From assembly GCA_037440405.1 (NCBI GenBank), contig JBBIUE010000013.1:1-64000 (forward strand): DNA of 64,000 nt, given 5' to 3'. This document shows positions 17,924 through 26,530 of the stretch, piece by piece. The translations under genes were made by a program, and so were the position numbers. Within the stretch, counting starts at the first letter, position 1; each line of letters starts with the position of its first letter. Origin of the DNA: JANMGV01 sp037440405 (GTDB lineage Bacteria > Planctomycetota > Planctomycetia > Pirellulales > Pirellulaceae). The notes beneath the pieces were generated by a model. The model saw only the letters and a program-made list of their open reading frames with translations. It ran no database searches and was not told the origin of the DNA.

Positions 17924-19024
17924 ATGAAGCGTCGCGACTTGTTTGCCATGGGTGGGGGAGCAGTACTTTTGGCGTCGGCTCGGCATGTGCATGGCCTAGC
18001 CAACAGCTCTTTTGAGTCGGCTGGCTCGGTAGTTATTGCAACTTGGGATTTTGGTTTGCCAGCGAGCAAAGAGGCCTTTCACATTCTGAACTTGCCGGAA
18101 CGAGCTCCGCTGGATGCTGTTGAGGCGGGCATTCGAGTGACCGAGGCGGACGTGAATAATCGGACTGTAGGAGTCGGTGGCTTGCCCAATGCCGAAGGCG
18201 AAGTCCAGCTTGACGCTTGTATCATGGATGGCGATCGGCAGAAAAGTGGATCGGTTGCGGCACTAAAAGGCTTTGCCCATCCGATCTCGGTCGCGCGGAG
18301 AGTGATGGAGACCACTCCTCATGTGATGCTGGTCGGTGAAGATGCAGCCCGCTTTGCGGAGTCGCATAGTTTTGAAAAAGCGGCCATGCCGGTTCCCGAG
18401 GCTCGCGCCGATTGGCTGAAATGGAAGGCGGATCGTGAAGGAAACGCAAAATCGTTAGGGGCAGACCGGCACGACACGATTGCGCTGCTGGTACGACGTT
18501 CGGATGGCAAATTGGCTGGCGGTTGTTCAACCAGCGGTCTCTCTTTCAAACTCCCTGGGCGCGTCGGCGACAGCCCGATCATCGGCTCTGGACTGTACGT
18601 TGACGGTCGCGTAGGAGCTGCTGGAGCAACCGGTATCGGTGAGAATATCCTTCGTTATTGCGGTTCGTTCTTGGTCGTTGAAATGATGCGGAACGGCTTG
18701 TCTCCAGGAGACGCTTGCCGCCGAGTCGTGGAGCGAATCATCGACGGGGAACAGCGCCCCGCGAGCGAGCTGCACGTCAATTTCATCGCCGTAAATCGCG
18801 ATGGCGAATGGGGAGCGGCCGGTACGGCACCTGACTTCGTCTTTGGATTGGTCACGAACGATCGAAGCGCTCGAAGAATCGATCCTGACGAATCAAGCAT
18901 TTCGCGGGATGAAGGTTCACAGGTCAGAAAACTGGAAAGACAAGAGGTACGCCGATTGCCCCCTTGCGCTATCGAGGGCCCGAATAGCAAGTGTCATGCT
19001 GAAACGACGTCGCTTCCGTACTGA
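17924..19024 (+). CDS. N4-(beta-N-acetylglucosaminyl)-L-asparaginase, exported
   Basis: 366 residues from the ATG at 17924 (GAGG 7 bases upstream; a TTG 6 bases earlier is less likely). Ntn-hydrolase that splits the GlcNAc-Asn bond of glycoasparagines. Autoproteolysis and catalysis should use T185 in RHDTIALLV. The substrate-binding segments GGCSTSGLSFKLPGRVGDSP and GAAGATGIGE are intact. The N-terminus MKRRDLFAMGGGAVLLAS looks like a Tat signal, so it probably acts outside the cytoplasm on glycoprotein breakdown products. Confidence 0.9.
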   Translation: MKRRDLFAMGGGAVLLASARHVHGLANSSFESAGSVVIATWDFGLPASKEAFHILNLPERAPLDAVEAGIRVTEADVNNRTVGVGGLPNAEGEVQLDACIMDGDRQKSGSVAALKGFAHPISVARRVMETTPHVMLVGEDAARFAESHSFEKAAMPVPEARADWLKWKADREGNAKSLGADRHDTIALLVRRSDGKLAGGCSTSGLSFKLPGRVGDSPIIGSGLYVDGRVGAAGATGIGENILRYCGSFLVVEMMRNGLSPGDACRRVVERIIDGEQRPASELHVNFIAVNRDGEWGAAGTAPDFVFGLVTNDRSARRIDPDESSISRDEGSQVRKLERQEVRRLPPCAIEGPNSKCHAETTSLPY

Positions 19025-19100
19025 TGATCTCACGATAACTTGCTTATACTATTCTCCTCATGCACATTTTTTCGTCTGATTGATTTCTCCGAGGTGTACC

Positions 19101-19490
19101 GTGAAGGTTGTTTCCACTTCTGCTGTTCCACTACAAGATGTTCACATGGAGGGGACCAAGAACTGTCAAGTTCGTTGGCTGTTGAGCCGGACGGACGGTG
19201 CACCCAATTTCGCGATGCGGCTGTTCGAGATTCAGCCGGGAGGGCACACGCCGCTGCACAACCATCCCTATGAGCACGAAATCTTTGTGCTCGAAGGTGA
19301 AGGAGAAGTCATGGAAGGAGAGAATCCGCGAAGAATCAAGTCCGGCGACGTGGTCCTCGTCGAATCGGATGACATCCATCAGTTTCGAAACACAGGTTCG
19401 ACGACGATGAAATTTCTTTGCCTGATCCCCAACTCGGCTGACAACCGGCCGATCGCGCAGCGTCCCGAATGCAGCAATGTCGCTCAATGA
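19101..19490 (+). CDS. Cupin domain protein
   Basis: 129 residues from the GTG at 19101, preceded by CCGAGGTG. Single-domain cupin: motif 1 is PGGHTPLHNHPYEHEIFVLEG with His residues and a Glu as metal ligands, and motif 2 is GDVVLVESDDIHQFRN. Metal-binding beta-barrel of unassigned substrate, as is usual for small cupins. It stands 27 bases before ligA and may be co-transcribed. Confidence 0.82.
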   Translation: MKVVSTSAVPLQDVHMEGTKNCQVRWLLSRTDGAPNFAMRLFEIQPGGHTPLHNHPYEHEIFVLEGEGEVMEGENPRRIKSGDVVLVESDDIHQFRNTGSTTMKFLCLIPNSADNRPIAQRPECSNVAQ

Positions 19491-19517
19491 CGACTTCGAT
19501 CGAGGGCTTCATTCTCT

Positions 19518-21545
19518 ATGTCGGTGACGTCGAATTCCATAATTTCTGAGCTAGCCGCGAGAGCTGAGCAACTCCGGGAGCAGATCCGCTTTCACGATTA
19601 TCGATACTATGTTCTCGCAGATCCGGTCATTAGCGATCTTGAGTACGATCGCTTGTTCCAAGAGCTCAAGGATTTGGAATCCCATCATCCGAGCTTGCGA
19701 ACGGCCGATAGTCCTACCGTGCGTTTGGGTGATGCACCAGTTAACGAGCTTCGGCAAGTGGCTCATCGCATTCCGATGCTATCGATTGAGAACACCTACA
19801 GCGAGCAGGAGTTGCAAGCGTACTTCGATCGGACAGCGAGGCTCTTGCCGGGCGAATCGATTCGGTGGGTGGTCGAGCTTAAAGTCGACGGCGTTGCTGC
19901 CTCAGTTATCTATGAAGATGGCCTCCTGACTCGAGCCGTCACGCGAGGCAATGGCGAGGTTGGAGACGACATCACTCATAACATGCGCACAATCGCAAGC
20001 GTGCCACTCAAGCTGCGAACCGATCATCCGCCACATGAGCTCGAAGTGCGCGGCGAAGTTTATATGTTGAATCAGGACTTGGTGAGGCTGAATGCACTGC
20101 GTCACGAAGCCGGCGAACCTCCTTTCAAAAATACTCGGAATGTCACTGCCGGAACCATTCGGCTTCTCGACTCCCAAATCTGCGCTCAACGGAGACTACG
20201 ATTTTTCGTTCATAGCGTGGGATACGTGGAGGGGTTGAATGCAACTTCGCACATGGAATTCCTGAGACTCGCCGAGTCCTTTGGATTACCAGCGACACCT
20301 GGTGTTCGAGCTTTCGATCATCCTGAAGAAGTGATCGCCTACTGTCGCGATTGGACCGAACGGTTACACGAACTGGATTTTGAAATCGACGGCTTCGTCA
20401 TCAAGGTTGATTCGCTGGAGCAGCGAGAGCGACTGGGAATGACTTCGAAAAGTCCCAGATGGGCGATTGCGCTGAAGTTGGAAAAGTATGAAGCAGAGAC
20501 ATCCGTGCTGGGCATCACCCTGCAAGTCGGCAAGACGGGCACAGTTACTCCCGTCGCTGAATTGAAACCCGTCGAACTCGCGGGAACCACGGTCAAACGC
20601 TGTAGTCTCCATAATTTCGAAGAAATCCGTCGGAAGGACATCCGCATTGGTGACTGGGTAGTCGTAGAGAAAGCTGGCAAGATCATTCCTCACATTGTTC
20701 GCGTTGAAGCGGAACGTCGAGCGGTTCCACTTCCTGAGTATGAACCTCCGACCGAATGCCCGGAATGCGGTTCTGCTTTGGTCAAGGACGAGGGAGGCGT
20801 CTACCTGAGATGCGTGTCTTCGAATTGCCCAGCTCAGTGGAAAGAACGTTTGCGATTCTTTGCAACTCGCGATTGCATGGACATTCAAGGTTTGGGAGAC
20901 AAGTTGGTCGATCAACTAGTAGACGGAAAGTTGGTGAACAACTATGCGGACCTGTTCGCGTTAACTGCGGATCAAGTCGCACAACTCGAGCGCCAAGGTA
21001 AGAGGTCGGCGGAAAAATTGATCGAGGCGATTCGTCAAAGTCGCGATCGTGGTTTGGCACGCGTCTTGAATGCGATCTCGATTCGGCACGTGGGTGAGCG
21101 CGTCGCGAAGACATTGGCGCAGCGCTATGGCAGCATAGAAAACCTATCCGCCGCAACTGTCGAGGAATTATCGACGATCAACGAAATAGGAGAAGTAATT
21201 GCGAAGAGCGTCTACGATTTCCTTCATAGTGACTACGGGGCGAGCGTTATTCAGCAGCTTCGAGATGCGGGCGTTCGGCTCACGGAAGATGTGCCAGTAG
21301 CGGGTTCGAAGCGGGGCGTTTTCACCGGTATGACGTTGGTGGTCACTGGTAAACTCGAACGCTACAAGCGACACGAGATCGAAGAACTCATCGAAACGCA
21401 TGGCGGGAAGGTGGCTAGCAGCGTTTCCAAGAGCACATCCCTGGTCGTCGCAGGTGCGGACGCGGGAAGCAAACTTGAACGGGCGCGAGAATTGGGAGTG
21501 CCGGTACTGACCGAAGACGAGTTTGAGTCTCGGCTGCACCAATGA
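19518..21545 (+). CDS. ligA: NAD-dependent DNA ligase
   Basis: 675 residues, normal for LigA. The nucleophile is K122 in ELKVDG. Domain Ia HDYRYYVLADPxISDxEYD, adenylation motifs, OB fold, and a zinc finger with C414, C417, C432 and C437 are all present. Helix-hairpin-helix repeats span about 460-580, and a C-terminal BRCT domain (GMTLVVTGKLE onward) completes it. Seals nicks during replication and repair. Confidence 0.96.
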   Translation: MSVTSNSIISELAARAEQLREQIRFHDYRYYVLADPVISDLEYDRLFQELKDLESHHPSLRTADSPTVRLGDAPVNELRQVAHRIPMLSIENTYSEQELQAYFDRTARLLPGESIRWVVELKVDGVAASVIYEDGLLTRAVTRGNGEVGDDITHNMRTIASVPLKLRTDHPPHELEVRGEVYMLNQDLVRLNALRHEAGEPPFKNTRNVTAGTIRLLDSQICAQRRLRFFVHSVGYVEGLNATSHMEFLRLAESFGLPATPGVRAFDHPEEVIAYCRDWTERLHELDFEIDGFVIKVDSLEQRERLGMTSKSPRWAIALKLEKYEAETSVLGITLQVGKTGTVTPVAELKPVELAGTTVKRCSLHNFEEIRRKDIRIGDWVVVEKAGKIIPHIVRVEAERRAVPLPEYEPPTECPECGSALVKDEGGVYLRCVSSNCPAQWKERLRFFATRDCMDIQGLGDKLVDQLVDGKLVNNYADLFALTADQVAQLERQGKRSAEKLIEAIRQSRDRGLARVLNAISIRHVGERVAKTLAQRYGSIENLSAATVEELSTINEIGEVIAKSVYDFLHSDYGASVIQQLRDAGVRLTEDVPVAGSKRGVFTGMTLVVTGKLERYKRHEIEELIETHGGKVASSVSKSTSLVVAGADAGSKLERARELGVPVLTEDEFESRLHQ

Positions 21546-21617
21546 CTCGACAATCAAATCACCCGGTAGATCAGATGATGAAGAGATCCAGACGTTCGAA
21601 GGATTGATTAGCACACC

Positions 21618-22544
21618 ATGATTGAATTAGTGGAATTCGGAAAAGACTTTGGGGAATTCACCGCCGTCCAATCACTTACATTGAGAATCGAAAAGGGAGA
21701 GATGTTCGGCTTCATCGGGCCGAATGGAGCTGGAAAAAGCACCTCCATCCGATTTCTCGCGACGCTGCTCAAACCGACTCGCGGGGATGGATTCGTGAAT
21801 GGCATCAGCGTGTTGCAGAAGCCCATGGAGGTTCGCCGAAACATCGGCTACATGCCGGACGATTTTGGTGTTTACGATGGCATGAAAGTTTGGGAATTCC
21901 TGGATTTTTTCGCGGTTGCCTATCAGATCGGTAGAACGCAGCGACGCCAAGTCATCGGCGACGTACTGGAGCTGCTCGATTTGACCCATAAACGTGACGA
22001 TTACGTCAATGGACTTTCGCGAGGCATGAAGCAGCGATTGTGTCTCGCCAAGACCTTGGTTCATGATCCTCCCGCGCTCATCCTGGACGAGCCGACCAGC
22101 GGTTTGGATCCACGTGCTCGGATTGAAGTCAAAGCATTACTCAAGGAGCTTCGACGCATGGGAAAGACGATTCTCATCAGCAGCCACATCTTGTCCGAAT
22201 TGGCTGACTGCTGCTCCTCGATTGGAATTATCGAGCGAGGCCAGCTTCTCATGCATGGTTCGATCGAGAGCGTCTACCGCCAGATTCGACGCAATCGCAT
22301 TGTGGAGATTCGCTTTGTCGAGAACCAAGATGCTGGCGTTTCGATTATTCGCAGCTCACCGCATCTTCGAGGCCTCGATATCGAAAACGATAAGGTCATC
22401 TGCGAGTTCGAAACCGACGATGCTGGATTGGCGGCGATACTGGAACAACTGATCAAATCCGGTGTCCGAATCAAATCGTTTAATGACAAGGACCCGACCC
22501 TTGAAGACGTCTTCATGCTCGTTACCAAAGGTCTGGTAGCATAA
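21618..22544 (+). CDS. ABC transporter ATP-binding protein without adjacent permease
   Basis: 308 residues. Walker A GPNGAGKS at 34-41, signature LSRGMKQRL, Walker B ALILDEPTSGLD, then an H-loop histidine (ISSHIL). The C-terminal ~90 residues are the regulatory extension typical of ABC-2-type exporters. Such genes are normally followed by an ABC-2 permease gene. Here only a 7-codon frame follows (ATG 22577, stop 22598), and then repeat-rich non-coding DNA and a tRNA gene. Confidence 0.88.
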   Translation: MIELVEFGKDFGEFTAVQSLTLRIEKGEMFGFIGPNGAGKSTSIRFLATLLKPTRGDGFVNGISVLQKPMEVRRNIGYMPDDFGVYDGMKVWEFLDFFAVAYQIGRTQRRQVIGDVLELLDLTHKRDDYVNGLSRGMKQRLCLAKTLVHDPPALILDEPTSGLDPRARIEVKALLKELRRMGKTILISSHILSELADCCSSIGIIERGQLLMHGSIESVYRQIRRNRIVEIRFVENQDAGVSIIRSSPHLRGLDIENDKVICEFETDDAGLAAILEQLIKSGVRIKSFNDKDPTLEDVFMLVTKGLVA

Positions 22545-22636
22545 ACACCAATTGACCGGAGTAAAGGATGTGAGATGATCGCTAATGGCTGGTCATGAGC
22601 CGATCAAAAGCGAATCAACTGCCGACCAACTATCGA

Positions 22637-22680
22637 CCTAGCGCCGACCTAGTGCCGACCTAGTGCCGACAAAGTGCCGG
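22637..22680. repeat. Imperfect tandem repeat of an 11-mer
   Basis: About four imperfect copies built on GCCGACCTAGT, varying to GCCGACAAAGT in the last copy. Non-coding. Confidence 0.6.
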
Positions 22681-22792
22681 TCCCAAAGACATCTTCTCGC
22701 TTGGATATCGGGCATTGGCATGACGGTTTTGGGGTTCGGTTCCAGGAAAAAAATCAGCGGTGAAAGTGCGATCTGGAAGTAGCACGGAGGCA

Positions 22793-22817
22793 GCGAGTCG
22801 AGGCGAGTCGAGGCGAG
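22793..22817. repeat. Tandem CGAGTCGAGG repeat
   Basis: Two and a half copies of the 10-mer CGAGTCGAGG in tandem, in non-coding DNA next to the duplicated tRNA end. Confidence 0.6.
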
Positions 22818-22950
22818 CATCCGGCTTCTTGAGCGAAAACGGAACTTCCATCTCTGCTCAGTGTCCGGGCCCGTCACCGGCAAACACCACTCGCAGTCCG
22901 CAATGATTAAAAAAAGAACATTCTTCAGCTAGACGCTTCTATAGCCAACG

Positions 22951-22984
22951 AATCGCGGAGGTTCTTGAACAATATCCCCGAGAG
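22951..22984. repeat. Duplicate of tRNA-Arg 3' end (att-like)
   Basis: 34 bases matching 23016-23049 at 32 positions. The matched copy includes the acceptor 3' strand and first T-stem bases of tRNA-Arg plus about 22 bases downstream of it. Direct repeat, 65 bases apart. It resembles the attL/attR pair left by tRNA-targeting integrases, though only 31 bases lie between the copies. Confidence 0.5.
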
Positions 22985-23037
22985 CCGACGGAGAGGTGTG
23001 GACCGAACCCATGCCAATCGCCGAGGTTCTTGAGCAA

Positions 23038-23111
23038 TATCCCCGAGAGGGCTCGAACCTCTAACCTTCGGCTCCGGAGGCCGACGTTCTATCCAATTGA
23101 ACTACGGGGAC
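23038..23111 (-). tRNA. tRNA-Arg (anticodon CCG)
   Basis: 74-nt cloverleaf on the minus strand. The acceptor starts GTCCCCG and pairs with CGGGGAT. The D-arm is GTTC/GAAC. The anticodon stem is TCGGC/GCCGA with loop CTCCGGA (anticodon CCG). The T-arm is AGAGG-TTCGAGC-CCTCT. CCA is not encoded. The 3' end is partly duplicated at 22951-22984. Confidence 0.92.
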
Positions 23112-23112
23112 G

Positions 23113-23148
23113 CGGGGCTCCATTCAGCCACGGGGCTCCATTCAGCCA
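23113..23148. repeat. Perfect 18-bp tandem duplication 5' of tRNA-Arg
   Basis: The 18-mer CGGGGCTCCATTCAGCCA occurs twice in tandem (23113-23130 and 23131-23148). It is followed by CAAGAACCTC (23147-23156), which is inverted relative to GAGGTTCTTG at 23023-23032 on the other side of the tRNA. Confidence 0.75.
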
Positions 23149-23429
23149 AGAACCTCTTCGAGTCTATCGGAATCAACCCTCGAAAGCCCCTCGCAGGCAC
23201 GCATTTGGAGCAACTGAACACATGCCGGAACCAAGGAGGCGATACTGAATGGAGACGAACCTGAATCGTAAGTCAATCATCTTATACGTTCATGAGGAGT
23301 ATTGCCAAGTACGCATGAATATTTGATACATTGAACTGCCAGAGGAGATCGGCACGTGTTCAACATGCTTCAAGTACGAACGAAGCAGAACGTTAGATGA
23401 AGATCATTTGAGATCAAGCCAAGCTTCGA
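23149..23429. other. Intergenic region upstream of the DNMT2-like gene
   Basis: About 280 bases, noticeably AT-richer than flanking genes. It holds no supported gene or hairpin and presumably contains the promoters for the tRNA (leftward) and the methyltransferase operon (rightward). Confidence 0.4.
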
Positions 23430-24356
23430 ATGCGATTGCTCGAATTGTATGCTGGAATCGGAGGAGTTGCTCAGGCGTTGGGCGATGCCGGAATTGTCGG
23501 GGCGGTAGACATCGATCAGAAGGCACGGCGAATCTACGAGCTGAATTTCAAGGCTGACTATCACACACTTGAGCTGGAGAGTGTAACACGGAGTTGCTTG
23601 GAAAAGTTTGAAGCGGATGTGTGGTGGATGAGTCCTCCCTGTCGCCCCTTTACCGTGCGTGGCCGTCGAGGTGACCTTCTCGACATGCGGACAAAGTCGT
23701 TGCTACATCTAGCGAAACTGTCATGTCAAGTGCAGCCAGAGTGGATCATCGTTGAGAACGTTCCGGGGTTTGAGACGAGTCAAACTTTGAAAATGATACA
23801 GCGGGAATGGGAGGTGGCTGGCTATCACACGTGCTGGCGCTTTCTGTGTCCATCGGAAATGGGCTGGCCGAATCTGCGGAAGCGAGTATTTGTTATTGCG
23901 GGAAGATCGGCTCGCATTCGTTGGCAGCCCTTGCCACGTTACGACTTGGCGATAAGAGATGTGACCATGGAGTCTGTTACCGTCGATGAGAGAAGGGAGC
24001 TCGATATTGTTCGACGGTTGCCGAGTGAGACTCGCGACATCGAGCTGATGAAGCTTGATCGCGTCGATCTCAAGAACTCAGCTAGCCGCGCTGCATGTTT
24101 TGCGTCCAGTTATGGCAAAAAGCGTGTAGGAAGTGGATCGGTTGTCGTGGACGAGGATGGCGTTCGTTTCTTTTCGCCTTGGGAGGTTGCGCGGATTTTA
24201 GGGTTTCCCAAGGAGTTTCGGATGGACGAAAAGCTAGATAATCGCAGCTTGTGGCGATTGCTTGGGAACTCCCTCTCCCTAGCTTGTGTACGCTATATTC
24301 TTAGTCATCTGCCGGGAGGTCCAAAGAAAGAACTGAACTGGGTCCGCGCCTCATGA
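23430..24356 (+). CDS. DNMT2-type cytosine-5 methyltransferase (probable tRNA C38 methyltransferase)
   Basis: 308 residues. Motif I is LELYAGIGG and the catalytic PPC is C71 in MSPPCRPFT. RGDLLDMRTKSLLHL follows it directly, then ENVPGFE (109-115). A late CFASSYGKKRVGSGSVV (223-239) precedes FSPWEVARILGFPKEF and RLLGNSL. The PPCxPFT-RxGD-DxRTxSxLH block and the late CFx-YG-GSGS block are hallmarks of DNMT2, not of restriction-type DNA methyltransferases. DNMT2 proteins methylate C38 of tRNA-Asp (tRNA-Glu in Geobacter). The usual CFT motif is CFA here. No restriction endonuclease is adjacent. Its stop overlaps the pabA start by 4 bases (ATGA). Confidence 0.82.
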   Translation: MRLLELYAGIGGVAQALGDAGIVGAVDIDQKARRIYELNFKADYHTLELESVTRSCLEKFEADVWWMSPPCRPFTVRGRRGDLLDMRTKSLLHLAKLSCQVQPEWIIVENVPGFETSQTLKMIQREWEVAGYHTCWRFLCPSEMGWPNLRKRVFVIAGRSARIRWQPLPRYDLAIRDVTMESVTVDERRELDIVRRLPSETRDIELMKLDRVDLKNSASRAACFASSYGKKRVGSGSVVVDEDGVRFFSPWEVARILGFPKEFRMDEKLDNRSLWRLLGNSLSLACVRYILSHLPGGPKKELNWVRAS

Positions 24357-24949
24357 TCTTGGTCATCGATAACTACGATTCATTTACTTACAATTTGGTT
24401 CAACGCCTGGGTGAGATCGATCCGACGCTGGATGTTCGAGTCTATCGGAATGATCAGATCAGCTTGAAGGAGATTTCGCAACTCGCTCCAGACCGCATTA
24501 TTATTTCGCCTGGCCCATGCACTCCAACAGAAGCAGGGATTTCGGTTTCCTTGATACAGCGGTTCGCCGGTGAGATTCCGATTCTAGGAGTGTGTTTGGG
24601 TCATCAATCCATCGGACAAGCCATGGGGGGAGAAATTGTGCGGGCCCCTGTTCTCATGCATGGAAAAACTGACAGAATCCATCATGACGATCGCGGAATG
24701 TTCGCGAACCTCCCCAACCCGTTTGTTGCCACTCGTTATCATAGCTTGGTGATCGATCCCAGCTCGATTCCGAAAGATTTAGAGGTTTCGGCTTGGGTGG
24801 ATCAGCCGGATGGACGACGGGTGGTTATGGGTGTTCGACACAGACGAACTGCTCTTGAGGGCTGGCAATTCCATCCAGAGAGCTTTTTGACGGAGCCAGG
24901 TCCGGAATTATTGCGTCGTTTTCTAGGTTGGCGGGGTCCTCCCGATTAG
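24353..24949 (+). CDS. pabA: Anthranilate/aminodeoxychorismate synthase glutamine amidotransferase subunit
   Basis: 198-residue class I glutamine amidotransferase. The nucleophile is C81 in GVCLGHQSIGQ, completed by H174 and E176 in FHPES. The start MILVIDNYDSFTYNLVQ is typical of PabA/TrpG. It releases ammonia from glutamine for chorismate amination to 4-amino-4-deoxychorismate (folate) or anthranilate (tryptophan). One subunit may serve both. No pabB or trpE lies in the window. It is coupled to the DNMT2-like gene by a 4-base overlap and followed by aroDE. Confidence 0.92.
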   Translation: MILVIDNYDSFTYNLVQRLGEIDPTLDVRVYRNDQISLKEISQLAPDRIIISPGPCTPTEAGISVSLIQRFAGEIPILGVCLGHQSIGQAMGGEIVRAPVLMHGKTDRIHHDDRGMFANLPNPFVATRYHSLVIDPSSIPKDLEVSAWVDQPDGRRVVMGVRHRRTALEGWQFHPESFLTEPGPELLRRFLGWRGPPD

Positions 24950-25028
24950 GCTAGTAAGAAGCAGATTGGATCCAAGGGACACCCATAGCGATCCAGAATC
25001 AGGTTTTCACGCATTAGGTTGTTGCAGC

Positions 25029-26516
25029 ATGATATGTGTAACCGTCGCTCGGACGCGACATAAGCAAACAATTGCCGAGCACGCTCAAGCCGTCGAGCAA
25101 GGCGCAAAACTGGTCGAATTGCGACTGGACTACATTGGACGGGCCGTTGACTTGGCACGGCTCATCAAGGATCGACCATCGCAAGTGATTATCACTTGTC
25201 GCCCGAAGGAGGAGGGTGGGCGGTGGGAGCGGACTGAGGAAGAACGCCGGATGCTGCTTCGGTCGGCGATCGCTTCCGGTGTCGAATACGTCGACCTAGA
25301 GGAAAGCGTGGCACAGGCGATTCCTCGCTATGGAAAAACGAAACGCATTGTCAGCTATCACAATTTCGAGCAGACTCCTGAGGACTTGGAAGAGATCCAT
25401 GCTCGGCTATCCAAAATCGATGCGGACATCATCAAGATCGCCGCGATCGCGCATTCATTCGCGGATGTGATTCGGATGATTCGGTTGATGGAGTCCGCAA
25501 AGACTCCGACCATTTGCATCTCGATGGGCGATATTGGAACGATCACGCGCGTTTTAGGTCCGAGGTTTGGCGCTCCATTCACTTACTGTTCGTTCACTTC
25601 GGAACGCCGAGCAGCTCCTGGTCAATTAACATTCAAGCAGATGCAGTCGCTGTACCGCGTCGATGAAATTAGCGAGAACACGCGGTTTTTCGCGGTCATC
25701 GCAGATCCTGTCGCACACAGCTACAGTCCGCTGCTGTACAATACTGCCTTTGCCAGTCAGGACATCGATGCTCGCTATATTCCCATCCGCGTGCCTGCCG
25801 ACGATTTAGGGTTGTTCTTGCTATGGGCGAAGTCCTTTGGCATGGGTGGACTTAGCGTTACCATCCCGCACAAAGAAGCCGTCATGGAATATCTAACGCG
25901 GGCAGAATCCTCGGCTCAGGACATTGGAGCCGTCAACACCATCGCCATCGCCAGCGATGAAGTCATCGGCTACAACACGGATTATCGCGCGGCCATGGAT
26001 TGTCTCATGGAAGAGATGATGTCGATGACCGACGCAGCGGATCCGTTTCGAGGAAGGAACGTGCTCATTTTGGGAGCTGGCGGAGTTGCTCGAGCCGTTG
26101 GTTACGGAATGCGACTGCGTGGAGCGAATGTCCTCATTGCCTCGCGGACCATCGAGCGTTCAGAGAAATTGGCCCAGTCGATCGGTGCACGAGCGATTCC
26201 TTGGAAAGCACGACACGAGATCAAATGTGCCGTGTTGGTAAACGGCACACCCATCGGCATGTTTCCGGATGTCGATTCGACTCCGTTTGATTCATCGAAA
26301 TTGGATTCCCGAATGCTGGTCTTCGATACCGTGTACAACCCCGACCCGACGTTGCTCATCAAACGTGCCCGTTCGGCTGGTTGTCGAACCATTTCAGGAA
26401 TTAAGATGTTCATTCATCAGGCGGCCTATCAATACAAATTGTTTACGAATCAGGAACCGCCGCTCGAAGTCATGCAGCAAACTTTGCGCAAAGCGATCTC
26501 GCCGGTTAATTATTGA
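25029..26516 (+). CDS. aroDE: Bifunctional 3-dehydroquinate dehydratase / shikimate dehydrogenase
   Basis: 495 residues from the ATG at 25029 (MICVTVAR is the usual start of type I dehydroquinases; a TTG at 24966 would add 21 residues). The N-terminal half is type I dehydroquinate dehydratase with catalytic His in SYHNFEQTP (H111) and Schiff-base Lys in IIKIAAIAH (K136). The C-terminal half is shikimate dehydrogenase: DPVAHSYSPLLYN, IPHKE, NTDYRAAMD and NADP-binding GAGGVARAV. It does steps 3 and 4 of the shikimate pathway, a fusion shared with plants. It lies downstream of pabA, which uses the pathway's end product chorismate. Confidence 0.94.
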   Translation: MICVTVARTRHKQTIAEHAQAVEQGAKLVELRLDYIGRAVDLARLIKDRPSQVIITCRPKEEGGRWERTEEERRMLLRSAIASGVEYVDLEESVAQAIPRYGKTKRIVSYHNFEQTPEDLEEIHARLSKIDADIIKIAAIAHSFADVIRMIRLMESAKTPTICISMGDIGTITRVLGPRFGAPFTYCSFTSERRAAPGQLTFKQMQSLYRVDEISENTRFFAVIADPVAHSYSPLLYNTAFASQDIDARYIPIRVPADDLGLFLLWAKSFGMGGLSVTIPHKEAVMEYLTRAESSAQDIGAVNTIAIASDEVIGYNTDYRAAMDCLMEEMMSMTDAADPFRGRNVLILGAGGVARAVGYGMRLRGANVLIASRTIERSEKLAQSIGARAIPWKARHEIKCAVLVNGTPIGMFPDVDSTPFDSSKLDSRMLVFDTVYNPDPTLLIKRARSAGCRTISGIKMFIHQAAYQYKLFTNQEPPLEVMQQTLRKAISPVNY

Positions 26517-26530
26517 TCTGGCAAACCCGG

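Larger units (their letters stand above)
22545..23037. other. Repeat-rich non-coding region 3' of tRNA-Arg
   Basis: Contains imperfect tandem copies of a GCCGACCTAGT-type 11-mer (about 22637-22680) and tandem CGAGTCGAGG copies (about 22793-22817). It also contains a degenerate duplicate of the tRNA-Arg 3' end at 22951-22984. No supported coding sequence. It may be scar tissue from past insertion and deletion at the tRNA. Confidence 0.5.

Noticed and set aside
22637..22817. CRISPR array suspected from tandem repeats
   Set aside because: Units are 10-11 bases with no spacers and no cas genes nearby; these are simple tandem repeats.
23430..24356. Restriction-modification DNA methyltransferase
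   Set aside because: No endonuclease or specificity gene is adjacent, and the motif set matches DNMT2 rather than M.HhaI-type enzymes.
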